Below, one piece after another: positions 33,038 through 47,220 of a stretch of DNA of 64,000 nt. The stretch comes from Isoperla grammatica (lineage: Eukaryota; Arthropoda; Insecta; Plecoptera; Perlodidae), in the NCBI GenBank assembly GCA_945910005.1, contig OX246746.1, forward strand, positions 28,723,730 to 28,787,729, given 5' to 3'. The first letter of the stretch is position 1; each line of letters begins with the position of its first letter. The position numbers and the translations under genes are program-made. The notes beneath the pieces are model-generated. The model did not search any database and was not told where the DNA came from. It saw nothing but the letters and a program-made list of their open reading frames with translations.

Positions 33038-34208
33038 AGTCACGACTGTTACCACAGTAATAAACCATATTTTTTATATCAGGGATATATTTGGTAAATA
33101 AAGGAATATGATACAAGTTTGATAAGTCATTACAAATAAAATACACTAATTGGAATTCATATTCAAGATTAATTTATTGGAAAATTCTGAACTTTTTTGT
33201 CACGAATGTTACTTACTTTCAAAGTAGAAGCATTATAATCTCGATTAATGGAACTTACACTTAATTAAAAGTTGAGCACGCACTTAATTGGATGCAATAC
33301 ATCCTTGGCCACAAAGTCCTCACAGATATTTAAAAATAAAAACATGTAATTAGTAGAAAACTAGAACTAATGTTGAAGGTAACAGTCGTGACAAAAGTAA
33401 CAGTCGTGACAAAAATAACATTTATGTGTTGTACATGATTTAGTGTAGGTTTAAAACAACCATTTAAAGATGATCACCCTGAAAAAGATTATAGGGTAAG
33501 ATTTATTTTTAAGATTTATTTATTTTTATGGCTTTTCAAACACGTCAACCCCGGGGTAATTGAAAAGATACATTAGTCCACGTCGGCCTTGATCAGTGAG
33601 TGTCGAATTTGGTAATATTACCAAGATTTGGTCAAATGATATGTACTAGACTCTTATGGCACTTCGTTCTGTTGTTTTTTTTTGTTTTTTTTTATGTCTG
33701 TCGATAGCGGTCGCACGGAAAGTCCGATCAACTAATTTGAAATTTGGACCATCCACAAGCCTCGATGTGGATTAAAGGTGTATATAGTTTTGAGGCAAAA
33801 TCGTTCGAAAAGTTACTTCTTGTAACGACTTTTACTTTGTACTAAGTAACAGTCGTGACATTTTATAACTAATATATTCCTAGGTCTACGATTATGCATT
33901 TAAAAAAAGTGAGGTTAAGGGTGACCATAAAATAACATTCCACTGCATCACCTAGCAATGTGAAATTAGACAATCATTTGTTTATTAATTCTGTTACTAT
34001 GGTAACATTCGTGACAATGAATAAAAATACTCGCCTAATTGTTCTTTTGTTGTGTTGTTTTCATAGAAATTCAATCACACATAACAATGCTTGCTCATGG
34101 CATGTTAGCCCTGCACCAGTGCTCATTTCCTAAGTTAATCCAAGGCCTTCTACAAATAATCTCAAATTTTTTAAAGATACTTACAGTCATAAAGTAACAG
34201 TCATGACA
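33038..34208. repeat. cluster of seven TGTCACGACTGTTAC-like motifs
   Basis: The 15-mer or a one- or two-base variant occurs in one orientation at 33038 and 33198, and in the other (GTAACAGTCGTGACA) at 33379, 33397, 33846, 34002 and 34194. Orientation flips between the left and right halves. That is the layout of subterminal transposase-binding repeats in some DNA transposons, but no terminal repeats or target duplication were found. Confidence 0.7.
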
Positions 34209-37200
34209 CGGGTGTTAGGACATTTTTCAAGTTTGATGATTATTAAGTTATAAATATTTTAAAAATAAATCTTTTACAAAATTACAACTTGTGTTAACTT
34301 TTAGTTATGATTATTGAAACAGATGATTTAATTTTTAGGAGGAAAGATAAATTCTGCTATGAAACAGTAGGTTTTGTAGCGTGTGACATAGGTTTTTCCA
34401 CGTTATTCAACTTAAAACTCGTGAAAACAGCACCAAAAAAACTGATACAAATAAAAAATCATGGATACAAAAAACAGTTGACTAGACAATGTACCCAACT
34501 TGAAATGACAAAGTAATATTATTTTAGACTTATTTTTAATATGCAAAGTCTTGGACAGCAAATAGGCATTTTTTTTTATAATGACCCATATGTGCTCTAA
34601 AGCTGTTATAGTAAGGAAGGTTTCGGTCATACTAGGGATGAAAAACCAGCTACTTTCCTTTATCTTAAAATTATTATTACAAACACACATCCACTATTCT
34701 TAAAAACCTATTGCTTGATCATTAATAATGGGCTTTTATCACTCAGATGACAGAAGATAGTTCGTAAAAGTAGGCTAGTCCTACCCAATACTCCATAAAG
34801 TATCTCTTCACACTCCCTCACAGCTGCAAAGGAGACATCACTTGAAGTCTTGTTGATATTTGCAGCTGTGATGGATGAGGTTATTTACACTCGTATTTAG
34901 GATATGATTTGAAGGAATTCGCTCCTTTCTCCCCACCCCCGCGCAGATGCCCATTCAACGATAACATTTTAAAAGTAAATAACACAAATGAGAACTAACA
35001 ATGTCAAAAAAGAAGATTTTTAGAAAAGGGTATTCCTATTTATTTATCTACTTTTAATTAGACTAGCAGTTGCTGACCCTGTGACAAATTTAATAACATC
35101 TAACCCACCACTTGACTACATTTCAAACGTTTAACCATCCCATCCCTAGGTCTACCCTTTTTAGTTTTTATTTACTTTTGTCTCCTGGTGTACCCAATTC
35201 CCTATCGCTTGGGTGCCAAACGTCCGCATTTATTTTGTATCCATCATATTATGCGGTTCAGTTTTTTTAACGAATAGGCTAGCTAAGTTTTCAACTAAAA
35301 AAGTATAGGCCTATATGATAAAATATATATTATTTTGCTCAGTCTGAGAATATTCTGTGTAAGATTATACTTGGAGCATATTTGACCATTTCCTTCCAGT
35401 TGTGTACAATGCCAACAGATATTACATTTTTGATTTGAATAATCTCCCGCCTATTGTGACGCAACCACCACCACCTCACTTCCTACACATCGGTTCAAAC
35501 GGAAAATTGGAATCGACTTACCAATGAAAGAGCGGGCAAGCTCGTATATGTTGCCCACAATTTAAAGTTACTGGTAGGACCGGGCCAGGCTAGTACGTTC
35601 CATTCTCCAGTATGGTAGGGGCCTACCAGATGAGCAGAAAGTTACATCAGAGGAGGAAGACAAGAGTGATGGAAGTAAACTCAGATGAATGAGTAGTGCA
35701 AAGCTAACAAATTCATGCTTTAGAAAATGTACATATGCAATGTGTGAATGAATTAATTCATAAATAATTTTTCATTGACAGTGGTTCGAACGTGTTCATT
35801 GATTACGGTACCAACTTTCAAAATCAGTTACAATACAAATATTTCAATTAGACTGAAGCTGTTAATTTCCACAGTTGAAATAGGCCTACACTTCTATTCT
35901 ATTTCTATTCTATAATACACTTTTATTTGTAGCTTCAACCATAGTGTAAAAAGGACCGTGATCTTACATGAACCCTAAACACAATTAGATATTAATGCTG
36001 GAATTCAAGTTTTTTTTGGAATATGTTCAGAAAATGTTCGTGATCGAGAATATTCCCCAAAAGAAAATACTCAGACATTTTTCATTTTTTTTTTCATCAC
36101 TATGCGTGATGTAAAAAAATAATTACTTTTGCACTTGTTTTTAAGATTGTGATGTTCTTTAAACATCGGCTGCCAAATCAATCATCAATCAATTTTCAGA
36201 GATCTAGATTTGTGTAGGCCTATTTGAAGTAGCTTGCCAGTAAGAAAATTGGAGAAATGGCGTAAAAGTACCATATCGCCAGTCACTCACCAGATAGACG
36301 CAATCGTAACCAGAGTCCCACTCTCACGGCGCCATGTAGGCTTTTATTGTTTGTATTGTTTCTAGGTCATCATTGTTACAGGTCTAGCAGATTGAATCGT
36401 ACTCGAACTACTGGTCAGAAAATTTAGGGAGGGTATTTGATTTAAAAGTGCGATCCAACTTGTAAAACCATTCGCGGAAAGATGCATCGAACTAAAACTC
36501 TTGTGTCTTGTACGCTAACCTTATTTATTATCTGTCTGTCCTTTCCAGTTATAATAAAACAGTATACAAAATATATATAACCTTGCCAATTTATTCTAAA
36601 ATACAATGTGTATTCTGTCTCCATAAGCAATCTTGCATTCAAATAGGTATTAAGGTCTTACTTGGACTGAGCAAAATATTGCCAAGTTATTGCCTTTCAA
36701 ATAAAATCTTGCCAAGAATTCGTCAATACGATAAGAAAGATGTTGACAAGAACTTGCCTCGTGCCTTTAGCTAATAAATAAGATTATTTCTTTCCGAGTT
36801 AAGGTTAGTGGGTTTTGTCAATATTACAAGTTGGATTGTTTTAGAACGAAAAGAAGATTAACAGTTAAAAGGTATTCAAGATTGTAGAAATCGTGCTTAC
36901 CTGTATTCTGAGTGTGATAAGCTTTCACTACATATGCCCAGCCCTACTGTGTTTTTTAAATGTAGGAATAACTAAGGATCATAGAGGATTAAATTAGTAA
37001 CCAACCCGCTGAAGGGAAGAGAGACGGGGAATCTACAGCCCTGCCCTACCCTACCCGGTAAAGATTATATATACTGCGCATATGTATATTTATATATATT
37101 ATTTCACATTTCTTCCTTGCAGCACTATCGAACGTAATCGTATCGAACGTATCGGATTGATTATAGAACACTCGCAGTGCCATCCATTATCATTATTGGA

Positions 37201-37905
37201 ACATTGGGATTATTGGGCTGAGTTGGGTAGTACCATAGTAATCAGTTGAATATTGGAACATTGATCCATGGTTTGAACCTGCGTGCGAACCAAATCACAC
37301 CACACACCAAAGGAGACGGCGATGCTTCAGACAACGGCGATGCGATTCAACATTTTCAGTAGTTTGTTGGTGCCCTCTTTACTTCTCGAACGGGCGTGAC
37401 CTAATTCGGTAGGATTGGGTCGCCTGCTTGCCACGTGACACACTTTTGGGTTCATAAGAACCGCTTAGTCAGTTATTTCTAAGAACCCAGAGAGACCCCC
37501 CCCCCCCCCCCCTAATGTTTCGCAATGCTTTCTTGAGTGGGTGCTCATGGTGACCGGTGTCTTGTGTTTACTCACACTTCCGGCCGTATGTTCAACCCTT
37601 TGGCTGGTTATTCGAATAGTGGCTAACAAACATTTCACTTCGGTAGATTTCGCTGCTACTTCTTTCATTTATAAGAAAACTGCCTGCATAGGCGTGGACT
37701 ACAGTACAAGTTGTAATGAAAGATTTTTTTTTCTGTTAAGACTGGACCACCTAATAGTTATACTATCTGCCTTATCTCTCGTAGAAGAAACCGCAAGATC
37801 GCGACAAGTCATGACATTCTCAATTAGTAGTAGTATTAGTTTTTAGTAGAAAAGTGATGTGATGGATTGAATGGATTTGGAAAGCATAGCTGTAAATGTA
37901 CTTAA
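34209..37905 (+). other. YAP intron 1, no recognised feature
   Basis: Mostly AT-rich. CAGCTGCAAA (34822) and TTTGCAGCTG (34858) form a small hairpin. A 17-base C run lies at 37496-37512. No coding exon or transposon end is recognised. Confidence 0.5.
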
Positions 37906-38472
37906 AAATTTGCGCACACAACTCGTTACTTCGTCAACTCGTCTACGATAAAAGAAATCGTTGAAACAGTAGACTTCGTAAAGGCAGGACCAATAAAACA
38001 TTACCGAAACAGCTCTATGGCTAGTACAAGTATACACGTGCAGACGTAACTCGTATGCATAGCTACTTCAAATGATTAATTGCACAATAAATATGCTATG
38101 AAATTTTATTTCGAACTAATAGTTGTTAGTCTGCTACCCGGTGCTATTGTAGGAGAGAAATTCTATTTGATGTAACTGTAAGCGCATAACGTACAACGAA
38201 TTTTAGCCATGTAGGTGGAGAGTCCTTAGTTTCCATAGGAAGCGTTTGTAAACAACTATTAGTTCGAAATAAAATTTCATAGCATATTTATTGTGCAATT
38301 AATCATTTGAAGTAGCTATGCATACGAGTTACGTCTGCACGTGTATACTTGTACTAGCCATAAAGCTGTTTCGGTAATGTTTTATTGGTCCTGCCTTTAC
38401 GAAGTCTACTGTTTCAACGATTTCTTTTATCGTAGACGAGTTGACGAAGTAACGAGTTGTGTGCGCAAATTT
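37906..38472. repeat. long near-perfect palindrome, two 222-bp arms
   Basis: 37906-38127 is the reverse complement of 38251-38472 with only a few differences, such as CTCTATGG against CCATAAAG. A 123-bp unpaired centre lies between them. The outer ends are AAATTTGCGCAC. No target duplication is seen. A 16-base C run begins 11 bases after the right arm. Confidence 0.92.
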
Positions 38473-38482
38473 CTTCAGAACA

Positions 38483-38498
38483 CCCCCCCCCCCCCCCC
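38483..38498. repeat. poly-C tract (16)
   Basis: Uninterrupted C run directly beside the palindrome. Confidence 0.95.
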
Positions 38499-39839
38499 GC
38501 ACACAGTCTTACTCTTGTCAATCGTGATGGAAATGTTGTGGCTGTAGTAAATGCATCAAAAACAGTTCCGTTTCAAAAATATACGTTTCGTTTGCTGAAG
38601 CTGAAGCCGACATCATAGTAGGTACCGTTGTTGAGCTTGGCATGGGCTAATATTGTGCTAATAATGGCGCTAACTTGAGGGAAACGTGCCAAGTGATCTT
38701 TGTGAATTTGTTACTTTGTGAGCAAGTTGAAACATTTCGCCCCAACCCAACTAGGGGACCTATAAGTGTCAAGGATGCACCTGACAATACTGTAGAGAGG
38801 GAGATCTTGGTGCCCTACTTTGTTTTTTTGTTTCTTCGGACCACTTGCCAGTATCTAAAATTGGCGGATTTTAAGGACGCATAAAGTTTACTCGGAATGT
38901 ATAATTGAAAAGTGCCAATGCATATAGACATTTAAATAACGGTATGGGTTTATAAATAGACTCCAATTAGATATACTGACGAATACGCCTCATAAGAAGT
39001 TCGTCAGAATTAGAGATTAAAATTGGACTGCTACCAGTATTATTTTAAACTGATTGCAATTCTATTATCAATGAATGAATCATTCGTTTTGCTTACTAGA
39101 GAGCGATTGCATTGAGTCTTTCTCTTTTTACAGATGGAGGTTTTAAAATAGACTTTCTACTCGAAGGTGTCTATTTTATTTATTTAAGTATATTTACTTT
39201 CTACCACGTGTGTGTTGTTTTACCTTGATATGCAGCGAATGCCGTGTGGCATTTTCAGATTTATTTAGTAGGAAACACTGCTAGGTAAACCACGTTGTTA
39301 CGAACGAAGGTTGTACCATGGCCAGCCAGCGTGAGCGCGTTTGCTGCCCGATATTCGCTTGCTATTGTATACATAAATGAGTAGCACATTTTCTATTACA
39401 GACTTCTTTCAGGATTATTTGCACAAATATCAGTAGGCCTACAACTATAAAACTGGAGCAACTCTATGTAACACTGAATGTAAACTATGAATCGCGTGAA
39501 TCGTTTCAAAGTTGGACATATCTTTAGACACCAACTTACATAATATAATAATACAAGTGGAAGTAAAAAATATTAGAATACCCGATCAGAATATGAGGAA
39601 CAGATAATCTGGGATATAATGGATCATGTAGAAATAAAAATACTTGCAGAAGAGAGGCAAGAATGGAGAGCTGTTATCCCAATCCGTTAAAAAGGCTCAA
39701 TTATTTGTTATATCATTTGTATTTGATGGCGATGATAAGCTTGATCATTTGGGCTGTACATATATTTTGGCAGTTCCGACGCTAATTGAATTGAGACATA
39801 GGGGGTGTGATACATTGTGGTGATGCAAAAATATCGCAT

Positions 39840-39925
39840 GGCAGTGGCATCCATTCCCAAGTCAAGATTCAAACCTGAAACACAAAACCGCGGTTAGACC
39901 TAGGCCACTACACTGAGTTCACTAT
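39840..39925 (-). mobile_element. tRNA-derived SINE relic
   Basis: On the minus strand AGTGGCCTAGGTCTAACCGC resembles a tRNA A-box region, and CAGGTTTGAATCTTG about 30 bases on is a B-box variant. Non-tRNA sequence follows. One or two box positions are decayed. Confidence 0.5.
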
Positions 39926-40012
39926 TTTGAATTTTAGAGGGAAGTGGAAATGAAATGAAGTATAAAGCTGAGGCCAAGGGATTGCTTCTTCAGTGCAACT
40001 ATTTCATCCGGA

Positions 40013-40036
40013 GGGGGGGGGGGGGGGGGGGGGGGG
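40013..40036. repeat. poly-G tract (24)
   Basis: Longest homopolymer of the window; it can form a G-quadruplex or reflect slippage. Confidence 0.95.
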
Positions 40037-43000
40037 CTTTACTAATAGATATTGTTCTTCGAAGAAAGGGGTATGTCCCAACTACTTGCAAGAGGTGAAA
40101 CAACTTTAATCTGAGAAAATATATCAAAACGCGGCGAAGGAGGTTACTGTTCAGTCTACCTGCAAGGCGTCCCCCTCTCCCCCCTCCCAGCGTTATCCGG
40201 GTACCTGCTGCTTTGACAGAGGAACAGGTCTCTTCTTGAGGGAGGCTAACGGTTCATCCACACACAATGCGTTGGACGTTTGCATGCATGCATTCGGTGA
40301 AAGGCCAGGTCTCGCGGATAATGCCTCCAAAGAAAACCTAATTTATGAAACATATTTTTTGCTGACGTGTTGGTTTTAAGTAGGGTCTAGTCTAACCACT
40401 GGGGATTGAAACAGGACAAGTTGGGAAGTTAGTAGAAGGCCAACTAGAACTAGACGAGAGAAGGAGCATGTGTCTGCTTTTACCTGCTTGTTAGTATCAG
40501 GGTATGTCTGTCTCTTGTGGTCCATTCCTCCAGTGACTGGAGGATCATCTACCATCTTACGTAAGTGTGTTACCACCGTGTACTCAAAACGGGGACCGTG
40601 TCCAACGCTCTTGGGAGAGTTTCCCGCCCCTTCCCAGCCAGATAAAATTGTCAAACTCCCCGTTGGACATGGCAGGGACAAATCGAGGTTAGGTATATTG
40701 TTCGTGCGAATCGAGTAAATGAATGGTTGGTGTGAGTAACGTAAATCTAAAAATAGTACCCTTGCATCAGCCACATCGCACCAGGACTGACTTTCACGTC
40801 GTCCCTATGAATGATGTAAACTGAGTGAATCGAAGCCATTGTTGCTGTTCCATTCTGACATCATACTTGCAATTGAATGTAGGTTCCTAGAGTAATCTGG
40901 CCTTTGAGGAAAGTTCCGCGGCGACTGCGACTTAGTGACGTCATGGGCGAGTTCCTCGAAGCCACGTGACTCGTTTTACTATAATAGTTTTACAGTAAGA
41001 GATAGATGGCCTTCTGTCACTTGCGAGTTGAGTCGTCTCGTTGGCTGGGCATGGAAAATCAGATCCCGATACGCACTGGAAGCACATTCTCATTAGACCT
41101 AATTACAAATGGCAGTTTATTCTCATTAACAATAAGCATTATACCTATGTATTATATACCTTGGCTCTGAAATCTAATTATATTTAAATTGAGAGAAAAT
41201 CGAGTTTCGAATTTTAATGAAACTATCCGGAATCTGACGGGAAACGATGTTGCGTAATGTATGACTGAAAGTCGATCGTCCAGCAGAGGGTTGACAGACG
41301 AGAAGTGCGAAGTGCGAAGTGCGGCGGCAGGAAATAACCTCGCGGATGTTGCCTCACCTTGTGCGCCGACGACCTAGACTGGCGGAAGTGAACGCACACT
41401 GACCGGCCTATTCTTTCGGGGGTGCGAAGTGCAAAGCCTTGTACCTACCTTCCAAGTGTGGGAAAATAGTAATCTAAAAGAAAATGAACTTAATTTACAT
41501 CCACCTCGATATCCACTACTTATTTCGGACGTCTCAGTCCACCTCTCATCCACCCAAACCGTCTATGTTGCCGGTGCAATGTGTTTTTTTACCGACGCGA
41601 CGGATGTAAAAATTATTGACTTCAAAAACTATCATAGATACATTTTCCCTAAACTTCGTAGTATAACAACAAAGGTTTCAACCTCCACACGTTGTGGCTT
41701 CCAGAAGTAGCTAGTGGAGCTACAATTCAAATTAACTTTCCAACGCAATTTCGAGCGCAATCTGCCGCCAAAAAAACATTTTAAATTAGTTTTTGACATC
41801 TGATGAAGACCTTTAGTTCCACTTTATGTAATTTTATTTTCATGGATATTTTAGAAAATTAGCTTTGCTCCATGTAGCACGTTAACATCTCGCCTGCCCT
41901 TGTGCACATAAGGTAATAAAACTGACTTGAGCCGAGACGGGCCACGGATGTGCTTGTGTGAGGGTGACAGCAACTTGCCGCCGATAGTGTCAAATCAGAG
42001 AGAGCATGGTGCATCAGCACGGACTGCATTGTGGGGTTAGCAAGTCCCCTCTATTGTTGGCAAAATGCTGCCTTTGCATGAATTGAAGGTTGACCAACTT
42101 GTCCCCCGGAAGAACTCCGCCGTGTTCAAGTCAAGGTAATTTATCGTTGTCTTCTACAACGGCAATGCCCGCCCGAAAAGACTGTCCACGCGTATTGGAG
42201 TCATAATGTAGGTTCCTTTGTTGTTATGTTATTTGTTTTGTACACCATTTTATCTACTGCATTTGCCGTATGTCTATGACAACCTCCCAAAGCTAGTGTT
42301 ATGTTTTATATTTGTACCCGACCCGAGTAATAATACTTCGTTGGCAGTATTAAGCCTACAAACAATAACGAAAACCGGCGTCGTGTCTGATGACGAAACA
42401 CTGCCATGGGAAGATTGAATGAATTAAGGCAATGATAACTTGATCGTAACGGGATGTCATTGATGTGTTATCGACGTATCGTTTCTGCGAATTGATCTGT
42501 ACTGACGTCCATTCAAGCGAGATTGTGGTGCGTCGCTCCCATTCAGTGTCCTGTAATACAGGTCGGACTGCTTGCACGATATGTACCTGGAAGGTGACCA
42601 TTTACCGTCTCATCTCATACCATACTATCTTGATGGCAATTAATGAAATAGGGTAAATACTTCATTTACGTTACGTTGTATCTAACATTCGTTAATTATT
42701 GACTTTGTTGGTACCGAACATGAACCCTACTTTTACCTAATGCGACCAAAAACTTAAGAAACTAATAAATATCAATGGTCTATTTACCAATAAGTTTGTG
42801 TGGTCATGGGGTGTTGTGGGAAATAGTGAATACATATTTAATTGTTGTCCACCCTATCAGTGACAATACAATAATTGATCTTCAGTGACAGACGTGCGTC
42901 TCGATTAGTCTTGTTGCATAAACGCTTGTATTTCGTTAGAAGTAGTGGGAATGGGACGTGAAAGGCAGTATTGCGTTTGGGCGTGTTGTGTTGGCTGGCC

Positions 43001-46000
43001 TGGGCATCTCCTACTTAGTGAAAGGCTGTATTAGAAAGTCGAAGCTGTCATGACATGAGTAGACCCGCCTCCGGCCTTTAAACCCTTAGCTTGAATTGAA
43101 CCCCGTCCAGTTCCTTGCATTTTCCGACTTGGAAAAAATACGTCGCACATGTTACGTAATTTGGCGCGTAACTTTGACAACTCGACACTTGTTTTTAAAA
43201 AGTGCATTGTGTAAAAATATTGTTTATCTGTGGCTAATGCGCACATAGGCAAAACACTTTAGAATAAAATAAAACAACTGTTTGAAACATTGAAGTTATC
43301 TTTAAGTGCCCGTGACTGCATGTGTGATTGTAAATGGGGACTACGTGCTCGCACCTTCCCATGCGGAAGTATAATGTTGTGTTGACGATACGCAGAACCG
43401 CTCTGTCATCAGATGTGATCACTCTCGCTTGCTTGGTCTTGACCTTTCCGACAGGTAGCGCCCAAGGAGTAGACTACGTGCTCATGGCCGGAACTGTACT
43501 TCTTACGTACTGTCATAGCTTTGCCGTGACAGTGTATAACAATTCGAACTCAATAAAAGGATCGATGGCTAATAAAGTCCCAATTTATATACTAAAGGAC
43601 CCATTGGATTATAATTTCGAGCAAGGCCGTTTTAATTATGGTGTGAGGGCTATACTTAATGCCACTTGGCCTACGTTTGTCTGTGTTGCATCTCATGGTC
43701 AGAGTGTTCGCCCTGCGCTGCACCGCGCTCGGTTGTTAGCAACACCGCTGTGGGGATGAGCTCGGGATATACGCTTCGGGCGCTACACTTTTTATAGGGC
43801 TGGTTTTCGATGAACTAACCAATGCGAACCAAGTCCTTATTTTACTGGTAGACGCAACGGCACAGATTGTTATTTTTACCTGTTCGGTTCAAGACACTGA
43901 GCGGGGTTTTAAAAATAAACTTGGTAGCCTATGTTTTGTTTTCGGTGTTATTTTTGTTTATGCTGTTAAATCTAACATCTGTTGGTTGTTTTAAGACCGG
44001 CGGCTGCTTGCTGTTGTCGGAGAGTAGTAGACCATTACACAAGGGTGTGGGGGGGAGATAGACGATGTCTCGCTTACAATAGAGGCGCACAAGGAAAGGT
44101 GCGCACTACGTAGCTAATGAGATGGATGACCTCCCCGAGTTTTCAAGGATGAGGTGTTGTATTGTGTACGTTGGCAATACTTTGTGTTACCCTCTTAGCC
44201 CGAGTCTACTATGTATACCCTAAAAACAAGACAGCGGTCTCTCACTGGAACCTTTGCTTGTGGCTCGGAGAGTATTGGGGTGAATGACAGTGAGACAAAC
44301 AAATTTGGCATAGCCATGTTCATTTTATTATTTTTGTTGTATTTATGTTTTTTTTATTGTATTTTGTATATGTAATGTTGAAAATATGATTACCTAAGTC
44401 CAGCTCATTGTCGTGAATGCTTCTGGACGCTCCCCCAAGGCTTGAAAAGAGTGAGAGGAATATGGTTGGTGATACGCACGTGGCATGCTAAGCACTGAGC
44501 TGGGCGCGCTGGCTATACGTCTGGCAACAGAGTATCTTGTTGACCCTTGGTTCGCAGGCAGCCAGTGCAGGCAGGTACACACGCACTACTAACACTAGCA
44601 AAAACATTCGCACATCTATCGGAAAAAATCGGGACAGCAAAAAACTATTGGGCTGGCATTGGATTTGGTTAGTGAGCTAACTAACACGTATACTAAACCA
44701 TTCAAGATCTCGATGTGTTACCTTGTTCTGTTCATTTACACTTTTTTCGTTAGAAGTAAATGTCAATACATCAATTTCCTACTTCATCGCCGGCTAGCGG
44801 TTACCTGAAGTAAAACTCCAACGTACATTATAAACATAAAACAAGTTGTAAAACACAATAATAAAAGAAAAATTAAACTGCGAATTCTAAGAAAGTGTCG
44901 AGTCTTCTTTTGCCGAACGCCGATTGTAAATATCTTGATCAATATTCAAGTGTTGATTATCTATACACGCATGCAGTGCAGTGTGGTGTAGATCCCGTTG
45001 CCTCGAAGCCCCATAGCTAGCGTGACTTTCGAATCCTTTGCAGCTGAATATTTCCTAATCTCGGCGAGCGAGGATTACACAGTCGACAAACGCCTGGGGT
45101 GGGGGTTGCTGCTTGGCTCGTTATTTCTGCGTGGCTAACGAACAGTGCTGTTGGGCTTGGAAATTATTTATTTTTAATTGAATTTAATGTATTCATTTTT
45201 GTATTGTTTGATAGCAAGTGTCATCAATTGTGTCCATGGTGGGACACTGTTTTACGATAACAACAACATTGTCCGTAAAGCAGGCTAATGCTTCAAAATA
45301 CTGATTTCATGTATTTGTATTTGTATTACATACACACCATGTGTGAAGGCGGAAGTTTTCAGGGCCGATGGTCGTTGGTTGAATTTTATTTACGGATTTG
45401 TACCTCGCTGTTCTATCGAGAATCTCCTCCCTCCACAGTAGCTCTGCCGAAACTTGTGGAACTATTGGGAGCTATTCACTCCTTCGTGGTACACATCGGT
45501 ATATCCCCCAAGTACTCCTGGCACTAATTGTGTTGGAGGGGGGTGGGGGCAATCATGTACATGGCACTGCACTGGGTGTTTCCCACCTGTTATATTTAGC
45601 CGGTAATATTTGTTGGCGGTGCCGTTATGTAAATTTTACGTATTTCCCAGTGAGTGGTAAGAAATCGATTTAGCGTGTTAGCTAGAGCCAGCCACGAGTG
45701 TCCAGTGCATGTCCCAGTGGCGTACCTGGACACGGAAGTGCTTCTTATAACAGCGGCGCACAATTACATGTATTTTGGTTTTTGTTTTCCGAGACTAGTT
45801 CCGGTTTTCTCAGCATTTCATTTAGTTTCTGGGTCGTGGATTTACTCGGAGCTGAATGTTGTCGCGATTAGGCTTATACCGCTTCCATACAACGGCCAAG
45901 TGGATCAATCTCGAACGGTGTGAGTCAAAGCGACGTTCGTGGAAAATGCCCATAAAATGCGCAACACTCAATACCAGTAATGGACTCTGGTGAGGGTTGA

Positions 46001-46059
46001 CGCTGTCATTTATTCGTATTCCGGTAATGTTTACGTGTGACTGTTGATTGACTGTGGTT

Positions 46060-46097
46060 GGCGGGAAGGGAATCGAACCCAAAGCTCGTGTCCCGCC
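46060..46097 (-). repeat. miniature tRNA-like hairpin (acceptor plus T arm)
   Basis: On the minus strand GGCGGGA and TCCCGCC form a perfect 7-bp acceptor-like stem. They enclose CACGAGCTTT and a T-arm-like GGGTTCGATTCCC with a canonical box B. D and anticodon arms are missing. A second box-B-like GGTTCAAATACC lies just upstream on the same strand (46111-46122). It is probably a tRNA or SINE relic. Confidence 0.5.
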
Positions 46098-47140
46098 TGT
46101 CTGGTGGTATTTGAACCTGTGACCCTTGTTTCGTCAGTACGCCTTGTAGACGTCGGTTGGCGGCTGTCGTAACAACATTTTGCAAGGTGAGTAACTTCTG
46201 GAGGCGAGGCAATTTCCTCGGATCTGGGCTGTGCTCCGTGCTACACCCGTCGGTCGTGATTATCAAAGTCAGCCGACATCTTGTTGCCGATGACGAAATC
46301 ATTTTACTGCCAAGATTAGGTTGGAAGAAAAGAGCCTTTGTTAATTGTTCTGAGTTGTCTGACCAATCCATAATCTATAATAATGCGCGACTTGTGATAA
46401 CGCCGATGTGAAGGTCTGGTCTCGCCTGTTCCCAGGACCCCGACGGCCGACGCAATGAGAGCTAGCGTGACGGGCTGACGGTGGCGGTACACCAACACCA
46501 GGAGACTCTTGGTTCGTGTAATGTTAGGTAGCTGCGATAACAATGCGCGTAATATCTTTGGGTTTCCTGCGGTAACTTTCTATGTAACCCTATATGATGA
46601 CGCAAGAAAGCTCGTTGGAACGGTGCTGGGAGGCGCCAAGGTGTGTGACATTGACGGGCCCGTCGTCGAGACTCGAGGGGCCCCTCAGTTGGGCCCGTTT
46701 TAAAAGCGTCGCCGTCTGTCTGCAGGGCGACGAAGCGAAACACAAAAACCGAGAGGCCAGCAGAGCTAGGCATCGTGGTGTTGTTGGAATTGAGCCGAGT
46801 TTTTGTATTTTCGTAGCTATTTTTAGTAAAACCGGAAATCGTTGCTCATTCTAGCTGGCAGTTGTTACTTAGTTCTCCATTCACTTGTTTAATACAGTAC
46901 ATACATACTGGCACGTCGTGGCGCGGGGATGGCAGTGAATCGCGCCACCCCTCGATGCGCTGATACGCCGCATTTGCGATTGTAAAGCTGGAGGGACTTT
47001 TCAGAGCGAAATTGGTGCAAAACTGACGGGACTAATTTTTATTTCGAACTTGTGTAGAGCTAGAAATTTGTTAGTGTGTCACAGATTATCCGTAAGAGTT
47101 CGAAAAGCCTTGGTTCGTTCCCCGGAATAGATTTATTTAT

Positions 47141-47220
47141 TATTTGTATTTGGTGTTTAACGACGTACTCGACAACTAGGTCACTCATATGACGTCGGGG
47201 GTTGATTGGAGGAAAGGGAG
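47141..47220 (+). repeat. dispersed-repeat fragment with TTGGTGTTTAACGACGT
   Basis: TTTGTATTTGGTGTTTAACG, then ACTCATATGACGTCGG and GGAGGAAAGGGAG, resembles a dispersed repeat I have seen widely in marine invertebrate sequences. The family name is not certain. Only about 80 bases survive. Confidence 0.45.

Noticed and set aside
40376..40774. 132-codon minus-strand frame in YAP intron 1
   Set aside because: No recognisable family, no splice sites or start context, and it overlaps an opposite-strand frame; possibly an old repeat but unsupported as a gene.
43334..43759. 141-codon plus-strand frame
   Set aside because: Composition and lack of any motif do not support a gene, and it shows no YAP similarity or suitable phase.
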